DNA from: a virus | Strand: one strand, 5' to 3' | Length of the DNA stretch: 37,284 nt | Virus record (IMG/VR): IMGVR_UViG_3300033997_000505 | Location: 1-37,284 of that record | Part shown: piece by piece, positions 1 through 9,477 of the stretch | Layout: each line of letters opens with the position of its first letter | How positions within the stretch are numbered: the stretch's first letter is position 1 | The notes under the pieces: generated by a model | Told to the model about the DNA's origin: nothing | Database searches by the model: none | The model's input: the letters and a program-made list of their open reading frames with translations, nothing else | Program-made: the position numbers and the translations under genes

Positions 1-669
1 CAGCGGCACATGCGTGCCCATGCCTTGGAAGTCCGGCACCGCATCCGCATACACGGCGTTCGATTGGTTCGTGCAGGCCCAGTACTGGCAACCATCGGGT
101 GTACCCGGCACCACCACGTCCCCGTGGGCGAAGTTGCCCGCAGCCCAAGCCGGCGGCGTGCCCAGGTCCACGAACATTGAGCCGCCCACGATGGGCATGC
201 TGTTGCCCGCGCGGTGCCAGTCGGACGTGGGATTCGCCAGCAATTGCGGCCACGCGCTCTTGAGAGCGGGATAGCCGAGCGCCGCGAACCGGTCAGCGCC
301 GCTCAGGACCTGGCCGAAGAAGCCATTGGGCTGCATCTGGACGAAGGTCTCCAGCATTCCGGCGGTGACACGCACGCTGACCTTTGCGCCCGCGGGCCAG
401 TCCATGGGGCCGCCGGCATCCCATGGCAACTCGATCCCGCGATCCACGATCAGGTTCACGCCATCGATCTGGCGGATCGTGACGACCTCCCACTGTCCGG
501 GCATCGTGGCGTCCGTGATGGTCGCGCGCAGGGAGCGCGTCCCGCTGGGGTTGGCAAAGCCGTCCAGGCCCGCGCCCGTGGTCACGATCGTGCCGTACCC
601 CGGATCACCGCTGTCGTTGGTCAGGGCCGAAGCCAGCACGGTCTCGGCGTTGTTGGAAAACAGGTCCAT
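1..669 (-). CDS. Partial phage tail/fibre-type structural protein
   Basis: This is the N-terminal 223 residues of a leftward gene that runs off the left edge with no stop. It starts at ATG 669, eleven bases after the stop of the preceding structural gene. The first ~110 residues (MDLFSNNAETVLASAL..., then ITDATMPGQWEVVTIRQIDG, LIVDRGIE, AGAKVSVRVTAGMLE) follow a pattern I know from phage tail and fibre proteins. In these an N-terminal beta domain reads roughly 'NNA.T.LA..I...ATSLTVA...G..FP.P..G..F..TI.D..G..EIV.VT...GDTLTVVRGQEGT.A..W.AG..VELRVTA'. The remainder (PVVPGTPDGCQYWACTNQSN-like) looks like a fibre or decoration segment. Its position after the ejection-protein gene fits a tail component. 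The exact role, and whether it is the receptor-binding protein, cannot be decided from the fragment. Confidence 0.7.
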   Translation of the reverse strand, partial: MDLFSNNAETVLASALTNDSGDPGYGTIVTTGAGLDGFANPSGTRSLRATITDATMPGQWEVVTIRQIDGVNLIVDRGIELPWDAGGPMDWPAGAKVSVRVTAGMLETFVQMQPNGFFGQVLSGADRFAALGYPALKSAWPQLLANPTSDWHRAGNSMPIVGGSMFVDLGTPPAWAAGNFAHGDVVVPGTPDGCQYWACTNQSNAVYADAVPDFQGMGTHVPL

Positions 670-680
670 GGCCCTGCCCC

Positions 681-1481
681 TTACGCCGGCACCAGGCTGA
701 AGATGCGAGCGGCGCCGTTGGACCACTGGAGCGCCAGGCCGCCACCATTGGTGGCCAGCGGCAGGCCCAGCACGTCGGTGATGCGTGCGATCAAGGGCGA
801 CGTGGCCGGCGTGCCGGTGTCCTTGTACAGCAGCACGCTGCCGATGGTGGAGCCGGCGGCCAGAGCGCCGAAGTTGGCATCGTCGGCATCCAGCACGCCG
901 CCGGCAACGCTGCGGCCATCCAGGGGCAGCGCCGAACCGATGAGCGTGCCCACGTCCGGGAGGAACTCATGCGCCGCGTCATAGACATAGGCGCTGGGCA
1001 GCAGGGCCACGCGGATGTTGTCGGCCGAGAAGTTAATGGAGCCGGACCACATCTTCTCCGCGCCCTTCGGGTAGATCGGCAGGTTGATGCGCGCGATCTT
1101 CTTGACGCCGTTGTCCCAGGGAATGGTCACGGCGCCGCCGTTGGTGGCCATGGGCAGCCCTGTCACCGTGTCCAAGAAGAACAGCACCGGCGACGTGGAA
1201 GTGTTGCCCGTGTCCTTGAAGATCACGACCGAGCCGATGGTCGAACCTGGCGCCAGTGCGCCGAAGTCCAGATCGTCCGCGTCCAGCACGCCGCCGGTGA
1301 TCGTCTTGTTGAGCAGGGGCTGGGCCGTGCCGATGATCGAGCCGAGCTGGCTCAAGAACTCATGCGACACGCTGAAGGCGTAGCCGCTGGGCAGCAGCGC
1401 GGCCTTGAGCGTGTCGGTGGAGGCATTGATGGAGCCGGAGAGAAGCTTCTCCATGCCCTTCGGATAGCTGGTGTTCGACAT
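681..1481 (-). CDS. Virion structural protein made of two tandem homologous domains
   Basis: This 266-residue protein is an internal duplication. Residues ~6-131 and ~137-264 align almost end to end: both begin YPKG.EK..SGSIN, continue with ALLPS.Y...HEFL, then GGVLDADD..FGAL..GSTIGSV and KDTG...TSP, and end LP.ATNGG. Single copies of this domain (sheet-rich, ~130 aa, 'K.ALL.SG.Y.YS..H.FL.....VG', 'LYKDTG....S.L') are common as small structural proteins in podoviruses and siphoviruses; this one is a two-domain version. The ATG at 1481 has a good ribosome site (AGGAG). It lies between the ejection-type protein and the fibre-like gene, so it is probably part of the particle. A decoration or tail-tip role is possible. 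No enzymatic motif is seen. Confidence 0.75.
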   Translation of the reverse strand: MSNTSYPKGMEKLLSGSINASTDTLKAALLPSGYAFSVSHEFLSQLGSIIGTAQPLLNKTITGGVLDADDLDFGALAPGSTIGSVVIFKDTGNTSTSPVLFFLDTVTGLPMATNGGAVTIPWDNGVKKIARINLPIYPKGAEKMWSGSINFSADNIRVALLPSAYVYDAAHEFLPDVGTLIGSALPLDGRSVAGGVLDADDANFGALAAGSTIGSVLLYKDTGTPATSPLIARITDVLGLPLATNGGGLALQWSNGAARIFSLVPA

Positions 1482-1557
1482 TGGAAGCTCCTGCGAAGTG
1501 AATTCCCACAGTCTTCCAATGCCGCCCTTTCAAGGCCAACCCTGCAAGGGGCAAGTG

Positions 1558-4500
1558 CTATCGCGCCTCCGCTGCCATCTCCCGCATCTGCTGACGCAGC
1601 GCCTTGGGCGAGTTGTCCGCAATGCGGTCTGTCCGGTCCTTACCCATCTCCCGCACCTTCTTCCACACGTCCGGCATCTTCACGACGATGGGCTGCTCCG
1701 GATTGTTCTTGTTCCAATCGGCCAGCCGTTCGCGCACGCGCGCCAAGGCGCCCTCGTCCTTGCGGAACAGCGCATCCGCCCACTGCGCCTTGATCTCGCT
1801 GCTGGTCTGGCTGTAGAAACTCTTGGACCGCTGCATGAAGCTGTTGGCTTCCTGCACCTCGGCCACGCTCTTGGGCTGGAAGCCGGCGGCCTTGGCAATC
1901 GCCTCGGACAGCGTGGTGTCGATCACCTTGTAACCCTTGGCGTCCTTGTACATGCCGCTGGCGGCCATGTCCGCGCCCTTGAACGCATTGCGCACGGCCG
2001 TGGGCGAGACCTCCAACGCCGCGCCAGCAACGTCGCCCGTCAGCACCTTGCGCCCAGCAGTGAACCCGCGCATCACCAGATCACCGGCGGGGCCGGCCAC
2101 CTCCAGCAGATCCCGCTCGCGGCTCTGCTTGGTCAACAGCAGGCCGGTGCCGGGCAGCAGGTTGCCCATGCCCAAGCGCCCGGAAACATCGATGGGCGCG
2201 CCTGGCAGGCCCGAGACACCCTGCTCCAGGAACTCGGCCAGCTCCTTGCCAACGATGCCCGCGAGCGCCTCCTTGCGCCACTGCTTGGAACTGAGGTTGT
2301 AGCCCATCATCTGGCCCACGCCGTCGATCAGGTCCTCGGCGTCCTCCATGAAGGGCACGCCGCCCGCACCGCCCATCAGCAGCAGCATGGCCAGGGCCCA
2401 GCCCACCGCGCGCTTGCCCTCTGGCCCTCCCTGCTTCCACATCCGCTGCATCAGCTCCAGGTAGCTGACGGAATAGGTCTTGAAGGTGAAGAGCGTGCCG
2501 CCCACGGCGCCGCGTGCCCACTGGGGCTTGTTGGCCTTGGAATAGACGAACTGGGTCTCCAGCACGGCCTTGCGCGCGAAGGCGCCTGGATCATCCATGC
2601 CCTGTGCCTTGGCGATGCGGAAGGCTGCGATGAATGTGGAGCGCCGGTTGAACTGCTCGGCCAGGGCGAAGGGCTGGCCCCAGGCCACCTTGGCGCGTTC
2701 CCAGGCATTGCCGGCCGCCGCGCGAGCATCGCCAGACTTGGTGCCATCGCCCGAGCGCAGGCCGCCCGCTCCGCGCGCCTGGGCCATGAGCTGGTGCACT
2801 TCCTGTGGCGAGACCACGCCGTCGTCCTCGGCGGACTTCAGCGCGTGAGCCAGGTCAGGTTCGTATTTCATGCCGCGCGTGCCCATGTCCTTCAAGGCCC
2901 GCGCCATCTGGCCGCTGGCCGCACGAATGCCGCCGAACTGGCTGAGCCAGGGTAGCGTCACCGCAAAGGGCTGGGTCATGTTGACCACGGCCGAGGCAAG
3001 CGAGCCGCCCAGGTACTGCGCGAACAGCATGCCGCGCACGGCCTGGCCCTCTTCCTGTGGATCGCGGATGTAGCTGCGCAGGCCCATGGCCAGGTCCTTC
3101 AGCTCGCCCTGCTCCTTCGGGATGTCGTTGATCGCGCGGTCCATGGTGCCGGCATTCAGGCCTGCCGCGCCCTGGCGCGCATTGCTGTAGATGAAGTTGG
3201 CCACCACGCGGCCCACGTCCTGGCTGTAGCCCTCGATGCCCTTGCGCTGGATCAGGCGCTTCAAGGCGCTGTGGTTGTTCTTTGTCAGCTTCAGGTATTC
3301 ATCGAACACCTTGCGCGTGGCCGCGTCGGCTTCCTTGCCCACGACCATGTCCTTGAAGATCTCCAGTGTCTCGGGAGTGATGCCCGCGAACAGCTTGAAG
3401 GACTGCTGGCTCATGGTGCCCTGGGTGATCACCGCGCCGGGGAAGGCCTGGGCCATCTGGATCTTGGCCAGGTTGGCGTCCTTCATGGTCTCGTACATGC
3501 CGAAGTACTGGCGGTTGCCCTCCTGGTCAACCACGTCCAGCGTGTACCGCCCGAAGCGCGACAGCGGCGCATACCCTGCGTCCTGCAGGTCCTTGGCTGT
3601 GGCCGCCCGGTCCACCACCATGTTGTTCAGCTGCAGCAGCCGTTCGGCCAGGTCCGGCTTGGCCTTGGCATCCTCCTGCAGCGTGGTGGTCAGCAGCTCC
3701 AGGGCATCGGACAGCTTGGGCGCGTCCAGCACCATGTCGCGCAGGCCGGCGTACTCGTCGCCCAGCGCGCGCATCATGTCCGCGCGGGCAGTCATGTCGA
3801 TGGAGCGGTCAATGGCCGCGCGGGCTTCGCGGTACAGGGCAATCTGGTTGGGCGTGGCGCCGAACATCGTCTGCAGTTCGGCATCCGTCCATACCGCGCC
3901 GGCCTTGAGCATCTTGCTCTCGAAGCGCGAACTCACCAGCGCTTCGTACTGGGCCAGCGGCAGACCGCGCCACGCGCGCAGCATGCGGTCGTCCAGGCGG
4001 CCGGCGCGCAGCAGCAGTTGGGCCTTGTCGTCGGCGGGGAGGTTGGCGTACTTCTTGGCCAGCTCGTCCACCAGCACGGCCTTGCCGTCCACGTCCCGAC
4101 CCCACAGCAGCGTGCCCTCGAAGAGAGGCTTCGCCACGGCCTTGTTGTCGGCGGCGGAAACAGGCGTCTTGCGGTTCTTGCCCACCAGGTCGCTGATGGT
4201 GTCCACGCGCGGCAGCAGGCGTGGCGCCCGGTCGGCCGCGTCGTTTGCCAGCATGGAAACGTCATCGATGTTGCGCTGGGCGGTCTCGTAGACCGGCTTG
4301 AAGGCTGGCGCACGCTCAGCCAAGTGGCGCATGGTGCCGATGGTCTTGTCCCAGACAGAGACCTTGCCGGGGTGGGACATCGTCTTCTGGAGCTGGTCCA
4401 GGGCGCTGTCCTTGATCTCCGAAAGCCGCGAGCGGCTGAAGCTCAGTTCGTCGCCTGCATCGCCTTGGCGAGGATTGCTTTGATCTGCGCGCTCGCCTGC

Positions 4501-7500
4501 GCGTCGTCCTTCTTCAGCGATTCGATCTCGGAGTCGCTCAGCCGGCTCGAATCGCGCGAGGTATCGGGCTTCCGACTCGGTGAGCGCGTCGAAGCCGTAG
4601 CCTGTGGCTGCGCGGAATTGGTCTTCGAGGTCACCATGCTTTAGCCGGAGAGTTGCGAGAATTTCAGGAGAGGGCTGGATTTTTGCACTGTACTGCTTGC
4701 CGGTCAACGCAACCACGCCCACCACGTTCCCACCGCCCTCGCGGATGTGGCTGGCCAGGGCCGCGAACGTGCCGCCCTGCGTGAGGGTGTCATCCACCAG
4801 GAGGTAGTCGCCCGGCTCTACGGTGCCTGCGAAATCTACAGGTGCAAAGATGCGGTCCAGTCCATCCAGGCCGGTGCGCCGCGCGCGATTCGCCTGCACG
4901 ATGCCCGTCGTCGTTTCCAGGCCCAGGCGTGCCGCCAGGACTTCGGCCACGGCGCGCGGGATCTTGTTGCGACCACTGGACTCTTCGGCAGCCACCGGCA
5001 GCACGCGCGGCCGCGCACCACCCAGCGCAGCTGCCACCTTCGCCGCCATCTCAGGCGTCACGAGGTCCACGGCCAGCCGCGTGGCCGCCGCAACATCCCC
5101 GCCCTTCGCCGCAGCGTAGTCGGGATGCTTCGATGCGCTGCCCAGTGTGCTGCCGATGATGGCGTCGGGCATGGCGGCCCCCGAGTCCGAACGGCTGAAC
5201 ACCGGCTCGATACGGTCGGTAGCGGTACGCTGCCCGCGCTCCACGAAATCGCGCGCCGGCAGGATGTAGCCCTGGATGATGTCGGCGTCCGACAGCTTCA
5301 GGCGCCCGAACCCGGGCACGTTGGCCCGCAGCCAGTTGCGGATGGCGGCCACGGCACGGCGCACGAAATGCAGCTGCGGCGTCTTCTCGGCCATCTCGGC
5401 CAGCACTTCCTCGGCCGCGTGGCGCCGGCTCAGGTCCGTGACGCCGCGCAGCCCATATTCCTTGATCTTGGCCGCCACCTCGGCTTGGCGCATGGTGGCC
5501 ACCTGGTTGAGGATCTTGTTCAGCTCCGGGCCGAACATGCCGCGCAGGCCATGATGGCCCAGCACCTCGTGGTGCAGCACGCGTGCCGCGTCGGCGGACG
5601 TGTTCAGCTTGCTGGCCAGCAGGTAGGCCTTGCCGCGCCAGTAGAAGCCCTCGGGCGCTCCGGAGGCCCCGCCACTGCGCTGGCGCAAGTCCGCGCGCCG
5701 CGCCGCCTCCGGCACAGCCGGGTCGTTCATGTCGAAGGCCACGACGACTTCTGGCCCGTTGCTCCAACCCTTGCGTATGGCATCCACCGTCTCGCGCACC
5801 TTGCCCACGGCCTGGGCCCGCGCCGCATCGGAAAACGCCGCCGGCTCGGGCCGCATGATGCGCAGCAGGTTGGCCATCTGGTCATCGGTCAGGCCCTGGC
5901 CATCGGATTCGCCACGGCGGAACGGCAGTTCCTCGGTGCGCTCCACAGGCCCGGCTTTCAATTCGCGTGCGCTGGGCTGCGTGGCATGGGTGCGCTCGCG
6001 CACGCCCGGCACATCCTGCCAGCCCGATCCCTGCTTCTCCACCTGGCGTACCGTCACGCTCCAGACGCCATCGGCATTGGCCGGCGTGTATGAAACCACG
6101 CGGACATGGCTATCCCCGTAGCCCTTCACGATGTTGCCCGGGGTGAAGTAGTTGGCGCGCGCGGCCTCCTCCGCCACTGCCTTCTTGGCCAGGACGCCGC
6201 GCGGCTTCTTCGTGGGCGCAGGCGCTGCGCCAAGCAGCGTGCCGGCCGGCTTCTTCGTCTTCGCCGGATCACGCAGCCAGGACCTGAATTCATCCTGCGT
6301 CATCTGGGTGATGCCGCCCAGGCCCGTCCACCCCTTCTCATAGTTCCCCAGGTAGGTGCTCCGCGCACCGGCCTCGTCGGCCGCCCCCAGCACCACCTTG
6401 TGTTCATCGAATGAGCCATCACGGTTCACCTGGTCCACGACGAACACCGGCAGGTCCGGATCGCTCGCGCGGTCGGTCATGAACACGTCCACATGGTCCT
6501 TGTCCGCGCCCACGGAACCCTTGAAGTAGCCGTAGTGGTTCTTCAGGGGCGGCCATTCTGGACGGCGGCGGCTGCCGGCGGGGTTCTCGATGCTGATGTC
6601 CAGGCCGTTCAGGCGGACGTGGCCCTTCTTGTAGTTGCCCGCCTCCTTCTGGGCATCGGTAGGCTCGGGCAGGTCGTTGGCCTGGCTGGTGGCCGCCTCC
6701 CGCGCGGCTGCTTCCACGGCTGCAGGTGCTGCAGGTGCTGCAGGTGCTGCAGGTGCTGCAGGTGCTGCAGCAGCATCGGGCATGGCGGCGGCCAGCTTCT
6801 CGCGCACCTTGGGCGCCAGGTCAGCCCATGCCCGCGTGTGGGCCCCGGCGCGGGCCGGGGCGTTCAACCCCTTCGCGGCCTTGGCCACCGCCTGGCGCTC
6901 GGCCGCCGGCATGCTGGTCCAGCGTTCGCTGGCGGCCAGCAGCTGCGCGCGCCGCGCGTCGTTCCCTTCTTTGGCAATAGCTACGGCCTGCTGCTGGCCC
7001 GTCGTCGGCACCGGGGCTGCAGCAGGCGCTACAGCGGCAGTCTGTTCGCTGGCGCCACTTCGGCCAGGTACAGCAGGTTGCATGCCGGCAGCAGGCTGTC
7101 CGGCAACGCCACCTCGCGGCCCAGCAGACTGCGCATCTGGCGCGCGTCCTGTCGGCTCACCGCCCCCAGCCTCCGCAGCAGCCGCAGGGCCTGGCGGGCG
7201 TTCATCTGCCAGCCGTACTGCAGGTGCGGTTGAATCATTGGTTGCTCCTTGCGGTTGCATGGCGTCAGCAAGACGGAGCTGCAACTCCGCATTCAGGTTC
7301 TCCCAGCGCGCGCCGTGGAGACTTCCTTTGATGGCAGCGTTTACACCGCCCACACGCTTGGCCAGGGCCTTGCGCTCTGCGGTGGGCATGCTGGCCCAGG
7401 CCGCGCGGCCGGCGTCGATTCGCTGGGCTGCTGTTTGGACTGGCGCTTGAGCCTGCGGGCCTGGCGCTGCACCTGCTTGCGCGCCATCGTGCTGAGACGA

Positions 7501-9429
7501 GGTGGTGCCATTGGTCAGCTCCTGCGCAGGGCCAGGACCTGCAACCGGCGCTCCCTGCGCTCCTGCTGCCGGCGAAGATTCCGCGCGCGGCGGCTGGGCT
7601 TGATCGGCTTGTGTGCCATCGATGCTTCCTTGCTGGGGGGTGGATGTGGTGGCGGGCGTTGGCGCGGCGCCACGGCCCTGTTTCTCGCGCTCGGCACGGC
7701 GACGTTGCAGCTCCAGGGCCAACGGCGTGCGCACCTCTTTGGCCTGCGCAGAACGGAATGCGTTCGACAGGTCTTCATCGGTCCAGGTGGCCAGGGCCCC
7801 GCCCTGAATCTCGCCTGTGGCAGGGTCTGCAGTGACCTGGCGCTCGGTTGCCTTCTTCTTGGCTGGAGCGCGTGCGGCTTCCTCTGCGGCCTGGGCCATG
7901 GCACTGGCCTGCTGGGCCTGGGCGGACGCGCCGGAATCCACAGCCAGGGCAGCAGCTGCGGACAGCGAGCCAGCAGCAGGATCCAAGCCCATTTCCTCGG
8001 AAGGACGCTGCGCGCCAATGGCAGCATCAATGCGCGTGGTATCCAGTTGCGGGGCGGGCGTGATGCCCTGCTCGCGCAGCCGGGCCTCGTCGATGACCGG
8101 CTCTTGCTGAGCGGCCAGCTGCCGCACGAATTCATCGCGCACCGTCGACAGGCCAGACGGCACTTCTCCATCGGCCTGGTTCTCGCCGACCTGCTGGAAC
8201 AGATCCGGGTTGAACGCCTGATGCAATGAATCCGCCGCGGCCTTCCGGTCTTCGGGGGTCAGGGACTCGTCCTGGGCCCGCGCCAGAGCATCCCGGTACT
8301 GCTGCTGGCTCTCTGGCCGCACCATCTGGTCGATGGCGGCGCCGTAGGTTGCAACATCCGGCAGGCCCGCAGGCTCTGCGCCGGGTGGCTGAGGTGCAGC
8401 ATCTGCCGCCTGGCCGGCCTCGGCCGCGCCCGCTCGTGGCTCGCGCGCCGCCCGATACCCCGCCGCGCCGCCGCCCATGGCCGCGCCCGACAGCGTGCCC
8501 AGCACCACCGCCGTATCCACGTCCTGGGACCAGTCCCTGCCCAAGGCCAGGTTCTGGAAGATCTGCTCTGCCGCAGACTGCGGCAACTCCTCGAGGAAAC
8601 CTTCGGAGATGGCCCCTTCAATCACCTGGCGCGGAATGCTCTTGACCGCGCGCTGCTGCAGCAGCGGATTGGTGGCCGCCATGGCCGCGTCGTCGGCAAA
8701 CTGCTTGGCAATTCCCTTGTTGCCCTGGGCCAGCATGGTCTCGGCATCACCAATGCCCAGCCGCTGCGCTACGCGCCCGCCGGCATACCCCAGCCCTGCC
8801 GTGGCCGCGCCCGTGGCAGCCGCCGCCGCGACCTGGCCCGGAGAGAGCAGCCCATCATCGGTTTCCTGGCGGATCTGCTCTGCAGCAGAGCCCGCGCCCA
8901 CCACGCCCTCGCCCAGCGCACCAGCAGCTGCAGCGCCCTTCGCGCCAGCCTGGCCCAGCCGCGTAGCCGCACCCAGTGCGCGCGCCGCCACGCCGCCCGC
9001 GCCCATGGCCGGCAGCGATTCAACGACCGCGCCGACGATGTTGGACGGGTTTTCAACGGCGGCCTTGATCTTGCCTCCCAGGCCCTCGGCCTCCTGAAAC
9101 TTACGCTGGGCTTCCTTGGTGGCATCCGAGTGCCATTCGTTGATGGCCTCGCGCGCCTGCTTGGGCCGGAAGCCCACAGCACCACCCTCGTTCTCCAGGA
9201 ACTTGCCCGCGCGCCCGCCTGTCGCAAGGTCGGCCAGGCCGACAGCAGCTTCAGGGACGGCAACGGCGCCCTTGGCTGCCCAGGCCGCCGCGTCCCGGAC
9301 GTAGTCGGTGGCGCTGCGACCTGGCGGCTCCTTGCCATAGTCAGGGTCCGCGAACGGATTCTTGATTTGAGACTTGGCGCTCGGCGCATCGGCGCCGTAG
9401 TCGGGATCGGTGAACGGGTTCTGTGCCAT
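1558..9429 (-). CDS. Giant polyvalent (ejection-type) virion protein, 2623 aa
   Basis: This is a very large multidomain protein of the phage 'polyvalent protein' class, presumably packaged and delivered with the DNA. Visible from the N-terminus: two copies of NPF(T/A)DPDYG (residues 4-12 and 24-32); a Gly/Ala-rich amphipathic region (~90-330); a low-complexity linker with a duplicated ~55-residue module (~664-722 and ~826-883, both W.SMP.AER.A.AK...G.NA) and an Ala-Ala-Pro tract (~886-904). Then come an inorganic-pyrophosphatase-like InPase domain (~925-1060, HYGYFKGSVGADKDHVDVF), a zincin-like HEVLGHHG motif (~1288), and a phosphoribosyltransferase domain (~1425-1640) with the PRPP loop LLVDDTLTQGGTF near 1544. 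Last are a PLxRFG motif (PLSRFG, ~1956) and an LPD38-like C-terminal region with a hydrophobic segment (~2345). Such proteins are thought to act in the newly infected cell against host defences or on nucleotide metabolism. Its leader carries the TAGGGTTCG box and a hairpin touching the ATG. The domain names are from memory of the family literature and were not searched. Confidence 0.85.
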   Translation of the reverse strand: MAQNPFTDPDYGADAPSAKSQIKNPFADPDYGKEPPGRSATDYVRDAAAWAAKGAVAVPEAAVGLADLATGGRAGKFLENEGGAVGFRPKQAREAINEWHSDATKEAQRKFQEAEGLGGKIKAAVENPSNIVGAVVESLPAMGAGGVAARALGAATRLGQAGAKGAAAAGALGEGVVGAGSAAEQIRQETDDGLLSPGQVAAAAATGAATAGLGYAGGRVAQRLGIGDAETMLAQGNKGIAKQFADDAAMAATNPLLQQRAVKSIPRQVIEGAISEGFLEELPQSAAEQIFQNLALGRDWSQDVDTAVVLGTLSGAAMGGGAAGYRAAREPRAGAAEAGQAADAAPQPPGAEPAGLPDVATYGAAIDQMVRPESQQQYRDALARAQDESLTPEDRKAAADSLHQAFNPDLFQQVGENQADGEVPSGLSTVRDEFVRQLAAQQEPVIDEARLREQGITPAPQLDTTRIDAAIGAQRPSEEMGLDPAAGSLSAAAALAVDSGASAQAQQASAMAQAAEEAARAPAKKKATERQVTADPATGEIQGGALATWTDEDLSNAFRSAQAKEVRTPLALELQRRRAEREKQGRGAAPTPATTSTPQQGSIDGTQADQAQPPRAESSPAAGAQGAPVAGPGPAQELTNGTTSSQHDGAQAGAAPGPQAQAPVQTAAQRIDAGRAAWASMPTAERKALAKRVGGVNAAIKGSLHGARWENLNAELQLRLADAMQPQGATNDSTAPAVRLADERPPGPAAAAEAGGGEPTGRAPDAQSAGPRGGVAGQPAAGMQPAVPGRSGASEQTAAVAPAAAPVPTTGQQQAVAIAKEGNDARRAQLLAASERWTSMPAAERQAVAKAAKGLNAPARAGAHTRAWADLAPKVREKLAAAMPDAAAAPAAPAAPAAPAAPAAVEAAAREAATSQANDLPEPTDAQKEAGNYKKGHVRLNGLDISIENPAGSRRRPEWPPLKNHYGYFKGSVGADKDHVDVFMTDRASDPDLPVFVVDQVNRDGSFDEHKVVLGAADEAGARSTYLGNYEKGWTGLGGITQMTQDEFRSWLRDPAKTKKPAGTLLGAAPAPTKKPRGVLAKKAVAEEAARANYFTPGNIVKGYGDSHVRVVSYTPANADGVWSVTVRQVEKQGSGWQDVPGVRERTHATQPSARELKAGPVERTEELPFRRGESDGQGLTDDQMANLLRIMRPEPAAFSDAARAQAVGKVRETVDAIRKGWSNGPEVVVAFDMNDPAVPEAARRADLRQRSGGASGAPEGFYWRGKAYLLASKLNTSADAARVLHHEVLGHHGLRGMFGPELNKILNQVATMRQAEVAAKIKEYGLRGVTDLSRRHAAEEVLAEMAEKTPQLHFVRRAVAAIRNWLRANVPGFGRLKLSDADIIQGYILPARDFVERGQRTATDRIEPVFSRSDSGAAMPDAIIGSTLGSASKHPDYAAAKGGDVAAATRLAVDLVTPEMAAKVAAALGGARPRVLPVAAEESSGRNKIPRAVAEVLAARLGLETTTGIVQANRARRTGLDGLDRIFAPVDFAGTVEPGDYLLVDDTLTQGGTFAALASHIREGGGNVVGVVALTGKQYSAKIQPSPEILATLRLKHGDLEDQFRAATGYGFDALTESEARYLARFEPAERLRDRIAEEGRRAGERADQSNPRQGDAGDELSFSRSRLSEIKDSALDQLQKTMSHPGKVSVWDKTIGTMRHLAERAPAFKPVYETAQRNIDDVSMLANDAADRAPRLLPRVDTISDLVGKNRKTPVSAADNKAVAKPLFEGTLLWGRDVDGKAVLVDELAKKYANLPADDKAQLLLRAGRLDDRMLRAWRGLPLAQYEALVSSRFESKMLKAGAVWTDAELQTMFGATPNQIALYREARAAIDRSIDMTARADMMRALGDEYAGLRDMVLDAPKLSDALELLTTTLQEDAKAKPDLAERLLQLNNMVVDRAATAKDLQDAGYAPLSRFGRYTLDVVDQEGNRQYFGMYETMKDANLAKIQMAQAFPGAVITQGTMSQQSFKLFAGITPETLEIFKDMVVGKEADAATRKVFDEYLKLTKNNHSALKRLIQRKGIEGYSQDVGRVVANFIYSNARQGAAGLNAGTMDRAINDIPKEQGELKDLAMGLRSYIRDPQEEGQAVRGMLFAQYLGGSLASAVVNMTQPFAVTLPWLSQFGGIRAASGQMARALKDMGTRGMKYEPDLAHALKSAEDDGVVSPQEVHQLMAQARGAGGLRSGDGTKSGDARAAAGNAWERAKVAWGQPFALAEQFNRRSTFIAAFRIAKAQGMDDPGAFARKAVLETQFVYSKANKPQWARGAVGGTLFTFKTYSVSYLELMQRMWKQGGPEGKRAVGWALAMLLLMGGAGGVPFMEDAEDLIDGVGQMMGYNLSSKQWRKEALAGIVGKELAEFLEQGVSGLPGAPIDVSGRLGMGNLLPGTGLLLTKQSRERDLLEVAGPAGDLVMRGFTAGRKVLTGDVAGAALEVSPTAVRNAFKGADMAASGMYKDAKGYKVIDTTLSEAIAKAAGFQPKSVAEVQEANSFMQRSKSFYSQTSSEIKAQWADALFRKDEGALARVRERLADWNKNNPEQPIVVKMPDVWKKVREMGKDRTDRIADNSPKALRQQMREMAAEAR
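6719..6772. repeat. 9-bp tandem repeat (GCTGCAGGT), in-frame Ala-Ala-Pro linker
   Basis: Five to six perfect head-to-tail copies of the 9-mer GCTGCAGGT lie inside the giant virion gene and encode repeated Ala-Ala-Pro on the minus strand. The unit length is a multiple of three, so copy-number slippage would only change linker length. The linker separates the duplicated helical module from the InPase-like domain. Confidence 0.9.
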
Positions 9430-9470
9430 CCCCCCACTCTCTCCGCGAGGGGGCGGGTGGTCGAACCCTA
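9427..9470 (-). promoter_or_regulatory. Shared late leader, copy 1: TAGGGTTCG box plus hairpin at ATG
   Basis: On the minus strand TAGGGTTCG (9470-9462) lies 33 bases from the first base of the giant gene's ATG. A CCCCC/GGGGG hairpin (9431-9435 with 9449-9453) ends beside the start codon. The same arrangement occurs before the genes starting at 11510 and 24632. No sigma-70 -10 element is visible between box and start, so whether this is a promoter or an RNA control element is unknown. Confidence 0.55.
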
Positions 9471-9477
9471 GGCGGGG

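Noticed and set aside
1535-1546. Fourth copy of the TAGGGTTCG box before the duplicated structural gene
   Set aside because: The sequence is GCAGGGTTGG, with mismatches on both sides, and it lies ~55 bases from the start instead of 32-34.
1538-1558. Terminator between the giant gene and the duplicated structural gene
   Set aside because: The CCCT/AGGG pairing is only four bases and has no T tract.
9461-9470. GGGTTCGA as a tRNA T-arm remnant or attachment site
   Set aside because: No acceptor, D or anticodon arms can be drawn at any of the three copies, and each is at a fixed distance from a start codon.
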